Source of the DNA: a virus
Direction: 5' to 3' (one strand)
Length of the DNA: 44,371 bases
IMG/VR virus record: IMGVR_UViG_3300031951_010912
Coordinates: 1 to 44,371 of that record
Shown here: piece by piece, positions 30,889-39,676 of the stretch
Numbering within the stretch: the first letter of the stretch is position 1
How the letters are laid out: each line of letters starts with the position of its first letter
Program-made: the position numbers and the translations under genes
Notes under the pieces: model-generated
The model's database searches: none
What the model was told of the DNA's origin: nothing
Seen by the model: the letters and a program-made list of their open reading frames with translations, nothing else

Positions 30889-32235
30889 TTATCTAGAATT
30901 AGGAAGATGTAATGGATAACCTGTCATCTCTACACCACTTCCTTTTTTCTTTGGTGTTGACCCTTTTTGCCTTGCGCCAGATGCAGAACCTTTCGGTCTA
31001 CCACGCCCACGTTTCTCTGTTGATGATTCTTTGTCATCATCAGCATCATATCCCTTTTCGTCCTTATCCTTTTCACCCTTATAGTATTCTGTACCATATT
31101 TACCAGTCACTTTACGAGAAGGAAGATCTGACATTTTAATTTCGTCTAAAGAAAATCCCTTAAATGAAACTAATTCTGTTTCTTCTTTTTTGGTTTCGCG
31201 ATCTGCCGACAGCTTGGCAGCGATTGCCATCTGGCGACGTTTTTCCATAGATTTACCAGCAAACTGTGGAGCATCTGATTTCTTAAAATCTTTAATGACA
31301 TCGCCCATAGATGCTTTTGACATATTCATTTTTTCTGCGATTTCAATAAACTGCTCGATTAGTTGTAGTTCTTCTTGTGTAAATTCCATTTGGGTTTCCT
31401 CTGCTTTCATTGCAGCACGACCAATTGCTACGTTTAGGTTTTGTGCTCTTTTGTAGCCATACTCAGCTGGATCTAATTTAAGACCACGATTAATTTGTGC
31501 GCCTTTAGATGCAGCCATTAGATTCTTCATTGTCTTGTTTCGTTTTGCTTGATCAGATTTTTCTTCAACTTGTTCAACTTCTTCTTTCATTTTGGCAGCT
31601 TTCGCAGCTTTTTCTTTAGCCATTAATGCAGCAACTTTATTAAGTGTCTTAGAATCAGATGGTGTTAGTTTTGGTTTCACTGGAGGAATGTATCCTTCTT
31701 CAACATCCTCTTTAACTTCTTTCTTTGCCTCGTCTTCTTTTTTCTTAGCAGCCATTTGAGCCAAATGTTTGACACGAGACATTGGTGAATGTTTGGCGCC
31801 AGATTTATCTGTTACTGTATCAGAAACTTTCTTATATGGACCATCGAATGGAATATTTGTAGATTCTTTTGTTGGCACGCAGTTAGGAACTTTCTTTCCG
31901 TTCTTCATCTTCATACCAACTGCGGTATATCCTTTCCAGCATGCATCTTTAAGACCACCAGTGGCTTTCTCAACCTCATCGATCTGCTCAACTTCTTCTT
32001 TCATTTCTTTCTCTTCTTCATCATCTTCTTCATCTTCCATCTCGTTTTCTTCATCTTCCATCTCGTCGTCTTCTTCTTTTTCTTTGGCTTTCTCTGAGAC
32101 GAGTTCTTCTTTCATTTTCTTCGCACGCAGCTTGGCCAGATCTTCGCCTTCGATCTTTCCGTCTTTATCTACGTCAATTTTGTGCTGTCCGCCTTTTAGT
32201 GCTTCCAGATATATTTCTCTAAATGGGTTACTCAT
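30889..32235 (-). CDS. Acidic/basic EF-hand internal head protein (predicted)
   Basis: A 448-residue highly charged protein. The opening MSNPFREIYLEALKGG resembles a capsid-targeting peptide, though not with the exact cleavage motif. A DVDKDGKIEGEDL loop (about 22-34) is an EF-hand/dockerin-like calcium site. A long Glu/Asp run (about 48-85), then GLKDACWKGYTAVGMKMKNG (a module seen in several marine myovirus proteins), and repeated VEQIDE/VEQVEE/TELVSF segments follow. The C-terminus is basic (RGRGRPKGSASG). It probably is a head core or injected protein; function otherwise unknown. Confidence 0.65.
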   Translation of the reverse strand: MSNPFREIYLEALKGGQHKIDVDKDGKIEGEDLAKLRAKKMKEELVSEKAKEKEEDDEMEDEENEMEDEEDDEEEKEMKEEVEQIDEVEKATGGLKDACWKGYTAVGMKMKNGKKVPNCVPTKESTNIPFDGPYKKVSDTVTDKSGAKHSPMSRVKHLAQMAAKKKEDEAKKEVKEDVEEGYIPPVKPKLTPSDSKTLNKVAALMAKEKAAKAAKMKEEVEQVEEKSDQAKRNKTMKNLMAASKGAQINRGLKLDPAEYGYKRAQNLNVAIGRAAMKAEETQMEFTQEELQLIEQFIEIAEKMNMSKASMGDVIKDFKKSDAPQFAGKSMEKRRQMAIAAKLSADRETKKEETELVSFKGFSLDEIKMSDLPSRKVTGKYGTEYYKGEKDKDEKGYDADDDKESSTEKRGRGRPKGSASGARQKGSTPKKKGSGVEMTGYPLHLPNSR

Positions 32236-32666
32236 TTAAGGTGACTCCTTATCATCCATGCGTGTTTTTCGTGAATATCTATTCTTCCAGCGAGAAAATC
32301 AGCTAATCCCTGCTTATTCTCTCTAATAGCGATCTCCATCGATTTATTTAGTGATTCTAGAACTCCATCGTTAGCAATTTGAAGATCTTGAAGCATTTGT
32401 TCTACTGTAGACGAAACATTACCCTCGTTTAGTGTTTTATATTCATAAATTTCAGAAATAGTCCTTGGAGCATATTCCCCCATAGCACGAATTTCTTCTG
32501 CAATATGATCAATAGAACCATAAACATCTTCATACAATTTACCAAAAAAATCGTGAAACTGAGAAAAATTTATTCCCTCTACATTCCAGTGGTGTGATTG
32601 TGCTTTAAAATACATAACAAATGTATTTCCAAATAAAACTCTAAGAGATACTATCAATTCATTCAT
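32232..32666 (-). CDS. Dps-family ferritin-like protein
   Basis: A 144-residue Dps: four-helix ferritin fold that oxidises iron with peroxide and protects DNA. The dimer-interface ferroxidase residues are present: His26 (SHHWNVEG), His38 (SQFHDFF), Asp53 and Glu57 (DHIAEEIRAMG). Length is close to the bacterial family (about 155-170) without an N-terminal DNA-binding tail. It sits among virion genes, overlapping the EF-hand gene by 4 bp, and could be made late or packaged. It is rare cargo for a phage. Confidence 0.92.
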   Translation of the reverse strand: MNELIVSLRVLFGNTFVMYFKAQSHHWNVEGINFSQFHDFFGKLYEDVYGSIDHIAEEIRAMGEYAPRTISEIYEYKTLNEGNVSSTVEQMLQDLQIANDGVLESLNKSMEIAIRENKQGLADFLAGRIDIHEKHAWMIRSHLK

Positions 32667-32948
32667 TTAACAATCCCATGCTTTTCTTGACCAGTAATTT
32701 GCGCTGGTCTTATCTGTTAAATTACCCTGACCAGAAGATCTCGCGCAATAAGATTTTTTACGAGCAGGGATATGTTTTTTAATGGAAAGGTTTTTGTCAC
32801 CAAAGTTGACCTTTTGCGCTTTACCATCACCATCTGGATCAACAAAAACTTTAGATTTCTTAACATCACCAGCCATTGGTTTGTTAAGAGTGACTTTCTT
32901 ACCTTGATATGTTGCTTCATTGAGATAATACTCTTTAAACGATACCAT
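32667..32948 (-). CDS. Small phage protein with capsid-targeting-like N-terminus
   Basis: A 93-residue basic protein. The first residues MVSFKEYYLNEATYQGKK match the T4 internal-protein targeting pattern with a possible prohead-protease site after L-N-E (residue 11). The C-terminal SYCARSSGQGNLTDKTSANY then WSRKAWDC is a domain I recall from T4-like phages (DUF6321-like, from memory). It also has a DPDGDGK acidic loop. One-base spacing from Dps. Predicted to be inside the head. Confidence 0.68.
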   Translation of the reverse strand: MVSFKEYYLNEATYQGKKVTLNKPMAGDVKKSKVFVDPDGDGKAQKVNFGDKNLSIKKHIPARKKSYCARSSGQGNLTDKTSANYWSRKAWDC

Positions 32949-34001
32949 TTATGTAGCCCTCCCTGCGCTTTTTAATGAACTTAATGGGTCTGATTGAGAG
33001 TCAAACTTGTGGGCTTGAGAAGCAAACTTTTTACCATTGTGATAGAAGTGTACTGAACCACCACTAGATTTTACTGTAATATTCTTGTGATCTTTAAGAA
33101 TATGTTCATGATCTTCGCTTGGTTTGCTTGTATGATGCTGAACACCTTTAGCAGTTTGATATGTTGTATGTTTTATAAAAGTATGTCCTTTTTCTTCAGC
33201 TGGAGTTGAATGGGCATGAAGAACCTCACGAATATGCTTAACAACATGCTCGTGATTACCAGAATCTAAATGATGTTGTAATTCAGAAGCATGACTATGG
33301 GCAACTTTATGCAATAGATCTTGATTGCGTTTCTTTATATCCGCTTGCATTTTAGGATTACTTTTAAGAATTTCTTTACGTTCTACTTTATTTTTACCAC
33401 TCAAATCAGGATGCGCTTTAAGAATAGCAGCTTTGTGTGCATTAAAGTGTTCTCTGGCTTTCGAACCACCTGATTCCATACCAAGACTTGATGCTGGAAT
33501 GTTCTTATTTGATTTATCGCTGACCTTTAAACTTATACCATGATGTGTTTCTTTACCTGTTTTTGGATGTTTAGTAGTAACATATACATCAGAAGAATCT
33601 TCTTTCTGACTTGCTTTATGTCCTGTTACCTTTTCTGTGTCTCCAGGTTTTGAAGTCCAATGAACTGCATGAATTACATGACCCTTGTGAGTAGAATCTA
33701 TATGCGCTTTAATGTGTGCAGCAGCAGATTTTGCATTAGCTGCAATCCTGTTGTAATCATTCGGATGTATTTGTTTCTCTAAACGATCATGTGCTTGTTG
33801 GGGTGTCTCATCGTTTTCGTTTTTGTGCTTCTCTAGATGTTTGCCATTGTTTAAATGTCTACCAACTAGAAGTTCATGCAATACACCTTTGGTATTATTT
33901 GAAACACCACCTTCTTTAGTAGCATCATCTACTGCTTCATTTAATTCTTCCAAATACAGAGATTCGTATTCTTCAGTTATGAACCATTTAAATGTTTTCA
34001 T
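32949..34001 (-). CDS. His-rich internal protein with PD-(D/E)XK-like motif
   Basis: A 350-residue His/Lys-rich protein. It starts MKTFKWFITEEYES, close to T4 IPIII's MKTYQEFIAEA, with I-T-E as a possible protease site. A segment with DSSDVYVTTK...HHGISLKVSD (about 137-162) looks like a D...(S)xK nuclease core. A His-dense region (about 220-315) may bind metal or DNA. It is directly followed by the 93-aa gene. Nuclease role is plausible but unproven; packaging is inferred from the N-terminus. Confidence 0.6.
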   Translation of the reverse strand: MKTFKWFITEEYESLYLEELNEAVDDATKEGGVSNNTKGVLHELLVGRHLNNGKHLEKHKNENDETPQQAHDRLEKQIHPNDYNRIAANAKSAAAHIKAHIDSTHKGHVIHAVHWTSKPGDTEKVTGHKASQKEDSSDVYVTTKHPKTGKETHHGISLKVSDKSNKNIPASSLGMESGGSKAREHFNAHKAAILKAHPDLSGKNKVERKEILKSNPKMQADIKKRNQDLLHKVAHSHASELQHHLDSGNHEHVVKHIREVLHAHSTPAEEKGHTFIKHTTYQTAKGVQHHTSKPSEDHEHILKDHKNITVKSSGGSVHFYHNGKKFASQAHKFDSQSDPLSSLKSAGRAT

Positions 34002-37000
34002 TTTGTAAATTTCTTATGTTGTAATCTTGATTTTTCTATCTGACGGATTCTTGGCGCAACTCTGCGTGATAATCTGTCTACTAATGCTTTTCTAGTTTGT
34101 AAAAATCTCTCGACTCTTTCTTTTTCTGGTAATGTTGCTTTGTTTGGATCTTTACGCAGTAATCTACGCTTAATCATAGCAGTTGCTAAACGACGAGCAC
34201 GCTTGTTTATTGTTGTTTGATTTGATGTTCTTCTTAGCGCAATCTGAGCACGAACTTCACGTTTAGACTTTGTTCTAGCAAATCTCTGCTTACGGCGAAT
34301 ACGCTCCATACGAGAGATCTCAAGAATAATAATTTTACCTTCTTTTATCTTTGCTTCTTCTTCTTTATCTTCTTCTTCGTATCCATCAGTGTCTAATTCT
34401 TCTCCGCTCTCATCATCAACGATTGCGAATTCTTCATCATCATAGGCATCGATAATATGTTCTGGCTCTGACATACTTGTGATATCGTCATCGAAATCTT
34501 CTTCGTCAAAATTTTCTTCTTCAGTTTCTTCATGCATGTATCTTTTTTGTGCCATAGTGAATGAAGATTTGTTTTTTAAATTCTCTAAATCTGATACATT
34601 TTGAATTCCAAGAAATCTCTTCATAGCATCATATGTAAGTTTTCCTGTATCTCCAACAACGAACTTACTATCATCGTATGTAGATTGCTCATGCTCTTCA
34701 TACTCAATTTTTTCTTCACCCAAAGCACGACTTAAACCACGAATAGCATAATCATGTTTCTTTAAATGAGCAGGACCTGCCCAGTCAGATTTCCTCATTG
34801 ATTCTCTTTCAGTTTTCAAATGACGAATTATTTGTTTTGTTTTTATAACACCATGTTTTTTAACAATTGATCCGTAGTCAGAATGACCTTTTATATGGTT
34901 ATCATAAACAGAAGACGATTCCTCTTTAACTTGTTTCTTTTGTTCTGCTTCTTTCTTCTCACGTGCTTGGCGTTCTTGTTTAGCGATACGTGACATTTTC
35001 TTTAAGAAAGATGGTTTGTTGTAATACGCAGTAGCCTCGCCGAGTTCTTCTCTCGACTTTAGATAATCTCTTACGCTTGAAATATAATCCTGAGCCAATG
35101 TTATTTTTGATTGAACCCATTCTGGCATATTGTCATCCATTGACAGCATGTTAATAAGTTCCTGAGAATTTCTTACTACTGTTTGCAGTTGAGTTCTTGC
35201 CATTGCGCCTTCGTAATCGTACTCGCCTTTGTCGATTGTTGAAATCGCTTCTTCTAATGCATTAAGAGCATTATCAATCAGTTCAAATTCTTCAGCAAGT
35301 TCTAAATGCGTATTATGTTTAGACTTCATTGCTGCTTTAAACGCATTTGCTTTATCAGCAGGAACTTTTACATATGTTGCTTTGTCGCTTATTTCTGAAA
35401 CTTTAGCGTCATGATCTTTAAATGTTTTCTCATGACCAGGAGTAACTTTCTGACGATGATCAATTCTAAACTCTACGTGCGATTCGTCAAGTTCTGTTTC
35501 TTCTTTAACAGATTTACCAGCTGCAGGATTTCCATAAGCTGCTTTACGTGCTTTTAAAATTTCTTTACTTTTTTTCAGTTTAGCAGCCAACTCTGGATCA
35601 CCCTTTATCATCCAACCTGGACGCATATTATGTTCTGGTTTTAATCCTTCCTTTACTTCTTCTTTGTCATCTTCTTTTTCTGAATTCTTAAAACGCAATG
35701 TATGGGCACGGATTTTTCTACCACGCTTGTCTAATTTTGTGTCAGAAGTTTCAATCTCATCGTATCCTTCTTCAATCTTTCCTGGAACAAGTTTCTCATC
35801 ATAGTTGATGCCTGCTTCTCTTGCTGTTTGTAGCATATTTTTAAGAACAGACATATATTCTGGACGCATAGGTTTATTGCGTATTTTCCTTAGCGCATTA
35901 TTAACAAGTTGATCTGCTGATGACGATTTTTCAACATCAGGAACACCAAGAGCATCAGCAATGATTCTTGCCACTTTTATTTTGTCTGATGAACTGAACT
36001 TCATCTCTATTAGTTCTTTAAAAGTTTTCATAGATTCTTCCATGCCCTCTTCTTTTTCCATATGGTACTGCGCACGCACTTGATCAATATCGTGAATTGC
36101 GTGGTTAATGTAATCTGCGTGGTGGTGTAACTCTCCAAGTTTCATCAGATATTCTTGAGCCATCTGAATAGACGAATTAAATTGGTCAACTTCTTCTTCG
36201 CTAATCTCATCGTATTCAACTGCTTTATTTAAAATAGAATGATACTCGTCAGTTGATTTTAATGCGTTAAGAACTGCAACTGGATCAACATCATCTCTAG
36301 ATGTTAGTCTAGAAAATGCTGCAATAACTTGTGGATGTTTAATGTTTTGTGGTTTATAATTCTTATATGAGAAATCGCTTGTGTCTTCGGTTTCTTGGTA
36401 ATCTTCAACAACTGTTACATTGTGCAACCACTTACGATGTGTATTACCAGAAGTATCAACCACAGTAAGATAATTGGAGCCTCTATCAAGAATTTCATAT
36501 CTCTCTCCGTTTGATTCAACTATCTGACCAACTTTGAAAATTTCGCCTCTGTGGTATGACTCTCGTAACCAATCAGTAACTGTAACTTGTTCCTTAACAA
36601 CATCAAGACCCATTGCTTGACGGATTTCGTTCATCAAACGACGACCATCCATTGTGGTAAGAGTTGTTGGTAATCCCTTTTTGAATGTATCAAAATCGCC
36701 TTTTTTAGCAGCTTCTCTCATTTTGGTACCAGACATTCCAGTTGCATCATCGCTATCTGGATCACGCTCACCAGCAGACACTACTTGTATTGTGTTAAAG
36801 TTAAATTCTTTGCCGTTGTACTGATTTAACAGTTTGGTGTACTCTACAACACGATCGCTTCCTGCGACCATAATAATATCTTTGTATTTTTTATTAAGTT
36901 CTTTAGCAACTTCGATGAATGTTCTTGTTGATGGACCAGCAGCCATAAATTTTGCTGTTGGAAACATTCTTTTGAGATAGTAAACCTTACGATCTACTGG

Positions 37001-37189
37001 GAGTGGGTTTTTAGTTTTGTCCTGAGTTCTGGACGCATAGATTACATGAGAAGCATTATGAGTAGATGCAAGACGCTCTACTGCACGAACCAATAATTCG
37101 TGACCTGTCGTTGGTGGCTGGAAGCGACCAAACGCAAAAACAATCTTTTTAGAAGGTAATTCCTTCAGGAATTGGCTATATGCTTTCAT
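33998..37189 (-). CDS. 1063-residue nucleotidylyltransferase fusion, predicted internal head protein
   Basis: A multi-domain protein. Residues about 1-12 (MKAYSQFLKEL) resemble a capsid-targeting peptide with L-K-E cleavage motif. At 14-200 is a cytidylyltransferase/NMN adenylyltransferase domain: FAFGRFQPPTTGHELL (HxGH-type), SDRVVEY and GMSGTKMRE. Next is a small beta domain (about 220-262, NGERYEILDRGSNYLTVVD). A long charged, low-complexity region with repeated ETELDES-type pieces and acidic runs (about 890-960) follows. The last 100 residues are very basic (RRKQRFARTKSKREVRAQ). Nucleotidyltransferase fold is firm; substrate unknown. Phage relatives are annotated cytitidyltransferase. Confidence 0.78.
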   Translation of the reverse strand: MKAYSQFLKELPSKKIVFAFGRFQPPTTGHELLVRAVERLASTHNASHVIYASRTQDKTKNPLPVDRKVYYLKRMFPTAKFMAAGPSTRTFIEVAKELNKKYKDIIMVAGSDRVVEYTKLLNQYNGKEFNFNTIQVVSAGERDPDSDDATGMSGTKMREAAKKGDFDTFKKGLPTTLTTMDGRRLMNEIRQAMGLDVVKEQVTVTDWLRESYHRGEIFKVGQIVESNGERYEILDRGSNYLTVVDTSGNTHRKWLHNVTVVEDYQETEDTSDFSYKNYKPQNIKHPQVIAAFSRLTSRDDVDPVAVLNALKSTDEYHSILNKAVEYDEISEEEVDQFNSSIQMAQEYLMKLGELHHHADYINHAIHDIDQVRAQYHMEKEEGMEESMKTFKELIEMKFSSSDKIKVARIIADALGVPDVEKSSSADQLVNNALRKIRNKPMRPEYMSVLKNMLQTAREAGINYDEKLVPGKIEEGYDEIETSDTKLDKRGRKIRAHTLRFKNSEKEDDKEEVKEGLKPEHNMRPGWMIKGDPELAAKLKKSKEILKARKAAYGNPAAGKSVKEETELDESHVEFRIDHRQKVTPGHEKTFKDHDAKVSEISDKATYVKVPADKANAFKAAMKSKHNTHLELAEEFELIDNALNALEEAISTIDKGEYDYEGAMARTQLQTVVRNSQELINMLSMDDNMPEWVQSKITLAQDYISSVRDYLKSREELGEATAYYNKPSFLKKMSRIAKQERQAREKKEAEQKKQVKEESSSVYDNHIKGHSDYGSIVKKHGVIKTKQIIRHLKTERESMRKSDWAGPAHLKKHDYAIRGLSRALGEEKIEYEEHEQSTYDDSKFVVGDTGKLTYDAMKRFLGIQNVSDLENLKNKSSFTMAQKRYMHEETEEENFDEEDFDDDITSMSEPEHIIDAYDDEEFAIVDDESGEELDTDGYEEEDKEEEAKIKEGKIIILEISRMERIRRKQRFARTKSKREVRAQIALRRTSNQTTINKRARRLATAMIKRRLLRKDPNKATLPEKERVERFLQTRKALVDRLSRRVAPRIRQIEKSRLQHKKFTK

Positions 37190-37218
37190 TTAATCCATCT
37201 ATATGAGTAATAATCAAT

Positions 37219-37225
37219 TATTTAG
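37219..37225 (-). promoter_or_regulatory. Weak candidate late promoter (CTAAATA)
   Basis: The 43-bp gap before the 1063-residue gene holds CTAAATA followed by an AATAAT-TG-ATTATT inverted repeat. It is one base off the T4 late consensus in its core. Low support. Confidence 0.22.
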
Positions 37226-37232
37226 TCATCTT

Positions 37233-38450
37233 TTATCTTTGCTCGATCCAAGTAAGCGATGCTACTACATCCTTGTTTCCTACAGAACTAGCAGCAGCAA
37301 TAGTAAGAGTGTCGCTGACTGTGCCTAAATTGCTGCGTCCAAGTTGATAAACTGTATCTGTATCTACTCTGATGCCAGTTCCTCCGCCACCAGCTGAAAT
37401 AATACCTGATTGTAGATCATTTCCATTCGTAATAGCACCAGTGCTGGTATAGTTGTACTGTGTAAAGGCATCAGAATCAGGGTGATCTACCCAAGTTCCG
37501 TTTATCGTAGCATTTCGAATAAGTTTAAAATATATGGTGGTATTATCAATAGTAGCTGCTTGGAAAAATGTTGGTAGTACTATTCCTGTTAGAGCTGTGC
37601 TTTTTAATCTAATACTTACTACAGGATAAAAAGTTCTAGCAGCAGGTAAATTAATACCAGTTAGGGGAGTCAATATACTTTCAGCGATTCCCAACTTCTC
37701 AACCGATCCTTCTGCCAATAAACTATTACTGCCCTGCCACAAGTAGTGAGTGCCAGCTACACCTGTAAGATTTTCTATTTCAAGTCTAATAGGTAAAAAT
37801 GGAGTTTTACACCATGGAGTTTGTAGTCTATTACCATTGTTAACAACATGTATAAGTCTTGGCGTACCATCAATTAAAAACGAAAACCTTATCTGGCCAG
37901 CACCATACCACTCATAATCCATTACCACTAACTGTTGCGCTTGGGGATCTGCTGTAATACCACTAGGACCATTGCCATCTAATTTATCGTAGTTCCAATC
38001 TTTGCGATATATTCTTTCTACTGTAGGTACAGCACCATCGCTATTGATTACTACACAAGCATACTGTGGCTCTCCTGTCAATGCATCGACTGTACCACAG
38101 TCCTCAAAGAAAAATCCATCAGTACCATCAAACATACCAAATCTACGACGTATACCAGTAACTGGAGTTTGCAACCTAACAGCAAATGCTATGGTTTGTG
38201 TACGACCTGGAGTATAACGCTGTACATTGCGAGTTTGTCGTATGACTTTAGAACCCACTTGATTGGTTACTTGCATACGAACTTGACTTAATGAAGCGTC
38301 AAATACAGCAGAACCACCATTGTATGTAGCTTCATCCCATACATCTGTCTCTTTACCATACTGAAATGTGTTAAAGAAAATGGTTTGCTGTGTCTGTACT
38401 TTAACACGACCCTTACTGTCTAATTCTGTTTCTTGAAATAAATACGTCAT
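37233..38450 (-). CDS. Virion protein, tail-fibre/appendage type
   Basis: A 405-residue beta-rich protein (MTYLFQETELDSKGRVK...). The pattern RTQTIAFAVRLQTPVTGIRRRFGMFDG with many Trp/Gly/Asn segments resembles a structural protein family found in T4-like aquatic phages. I used the ATG at 38450 (ATGA with the preceding stop); the frame also has GTG at 38462. The C-terminal third looks like a carbohydrate-binding beta sandwich. Function inferred from neighbours and composition. Confidence 0.72.
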   Translation of the reverse strand: MTYLFQETELDSKGRVKVQTQQTIFFNTFQYGKETDVWDEATYNGGSAVFDASLSQVRMQVTNQVGSKVIRQTRNVQRYTPGRTQTIAFAVRLQTPVTGIRRRFGMFDGTDGFFFEDCGTVDALTGEPQYACVVINSDGAVPTVERIYRKDWNYDKLDGNGPSGITADPQAQQLVVMDYEWYGAGQIRFSFLIDGTPRLIHVVNNGNRLQTPWCKTPFLPIRLEIENLTGVAGTHYLWQGSNSLLAEGSVEKLGIAESILTPLTGINLPAARTFYPVVSIRLKSTALTGIVLPTFFQAATIDNTTIYFKLIRNATINGTWVDHPDSDAFTQYNYTSTGAITNGNDLQSGIISAGGGGTGIRVDTDTVYQLGRSNLGTVSDTLTIAAASSVGNKDVVASLTWIEQR

Positions 38451-39100
38451 ACTATTTTCCACCCATCTCTATAGATCATTTGAATACCACCATTGTCAAC
38501 CCTTAATATAAATCCATCAGGATCATTGTCAACATTGCCTTGAACAATAATTGGAAATCTAGAGCAACGACCTGACTCGTCTTTGATTATAATATATCTA
38601 CCATTTTTTACATTTGTTGGTAGTGTTATTGTTACTGTTCCTGCATAGTTAATTCCAACATAGTAGTCTTTTCTTCCAACTGTATAAGTTGCTGCTGTTA
38701 CTAGTGTTGTTTGGTGGTCGAGATTAACAACATCTCCAGCGCCACCACCTGGACCATAAGCAGCAATTCGACCAATCGCTTGTTCAAGAAACTGCATCTT
38801 CTTGATAATACCAGCGATGTTTGGATCAACAGGTTGTGGAGCAGGTTGCTGAAAAGAATCTTTGTTCGTTACTTCTTTTTCAACAATAACTTCTTTCTCA
38901 ACGATAACTTCTTTTATAATTTCTTTTGGTTGCGCTTTCTTCTCAACAAATATTCCAAGCAATTCACCAATCTCATTATTTTTTTTGAGTCTTTCCTGAA
39001 CACCCTTTAGTGCTTGACCAGCAGGAGTGCTTTCCTGTGCTTTTTTTGATTCTGCTTTGGCTTTAGCAAGTTCAGCAAACAACTCTTTTAGTTCACTCAT
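38447..39100 (-). CDS. Virion protein with coiled-coil and repeat region
   Basis: A 217-residue protein: helical Lys/Glu-rich N-terminus, an IIKEVIVEKEVIVEKEV repeat (about 72-88), a Pro-rich linker, and a C-terminal beta domain (TVTITLPTNVKNGRYIIIKDESG) like those in phage tail fibres. Start at 39100 makes an ATGA junction. It probably anchors or trimerises with the 405-residue protein, by inference from adjacency. Confidence 0.7.
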   Translation of the reverse strand: MSELKELFAELAKAKAESKKAQESTPAGQALKGVQERLKKNNEIGELLGIFVEKKAQPKEIIKEVIVEKEVIVEKEVTNKDSFQQPAPQPVDPNIAGIIKKMQFLEQAIGRIAAYGPGGGAGDVVNLDHQTTLVTAATYTVGRKDYYVGINYAGTVTITLPTNVKNGRYIIIKDESGRCSRFPIIVQGNVDNDPDGFILRVDNGGIQMIYRDGWKIV

Positions 39101-39333
39101 ACTACTGCCAATATTCCTTGCGCTGCAGCTACAATCCAACGACAGGCTACTTCGTCATTAGCCAATTCTTGTTGCGCTCTAATTTCAGCAACCTCTTTAA
39201 CAAGAAACTCGTATTCTTCTTTAGTAAGTTGACCACTTGTGTATTGCTCATAAAATGAAATTAAATCACTAGCAAGAGTACCTGCTGCACCACCCATTCC
39301 TGCTTGCTGCTGTAATTGTTCTATTAAATTCAT
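39097..39333 (-). CDS. Small helical phage protein
   Basis: A 78-residue protein (MNLIEQLQQQAGMGGAAGTL...) with helical LTKEEYEFLVKEVAEIRAQQEL. The inner ATG at 39333 has GGAG six bases upstream and ATGA overlap with the lipoprotein. The end (WIVAAAQGILAVV) is hydrophobic. Function unknown. Confidence 0.65.
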   Translation of the reverse strand: MNLIEQLQQQAGMGGAAGTLASDLISFYEQYTSGQLTKEEYEFLVKEVAEIRAQQELANDEVACRWIVAAAQGILAVV

Positions 39334-39674
39334 CTTCCTCTCCATGCGTTAGTAATTACTTCTACTCTTGTCTTTTGTAATTTAACAACACCTTCGCAGA
39401 ATTTCTCATTGCTTGATGCTTGCGCTTTCTTTAGAGCATCTTCCATATTACCTAATGCTTCAGCTTGTGGATCTTTGCGTAAAGTAGCGTAGGTTTTTAA
39501 TCTCTCAACTTTATCAAAAGTTGTTTTCCAATTTCTATCTGCGCAAGATAACTTGTTAACAGATATCTTTAAATCAACAAGATCGCCAAACATAACTGGA
39601 TCGTGCGGAATTGGCATAATAAAAGAGCATCCTGTTAAAACAACTAATGCTATACCTGCTATTAGTTTCTTCAT
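39330..39674 (-). CDS. Phage lipoprotein in structural region
   Basis: A 114-residue protein: signal MKKLIAGIALVVLTGC with lipobox LTGC (Cys 16), then a helical domain with two further Cys (KLSCADRNW and EKFCEGV). It should be outer-membrane linked. It lies between a KxDG-motif protein and fibre-type genes. Its place suggests late expression; possible roles are exclusion of other phages or lysis. No family recognised. Confidence 0.72.
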   Translation of the reverse strand: MKKLIAGIALVVLTGCSFIMPIPHDPVMFGDLVDLKISVNKLSCADRNWKTTFDKVERLKTYATLRKDPQAEALGNMEDALKKAQASSNEKFCEGVVKLQKTRVEVITNAWRGR

Positions 39675-39676
39675 AC

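Noticed and set aside
31769-32239. 156-aa plus-strand Ser/Phe-rich frame
   Set aside because: It is the antisense of the Glu/Lys-rich EF-hand protein; Ser runs arise from complementary GAA/GAT codons.
37197-37232. AATAAT-TG-ATTATT repeat as an operator
   Set aside because: Pure A/T sequence of this length occurs readily by chance in this AT-rich DNA.
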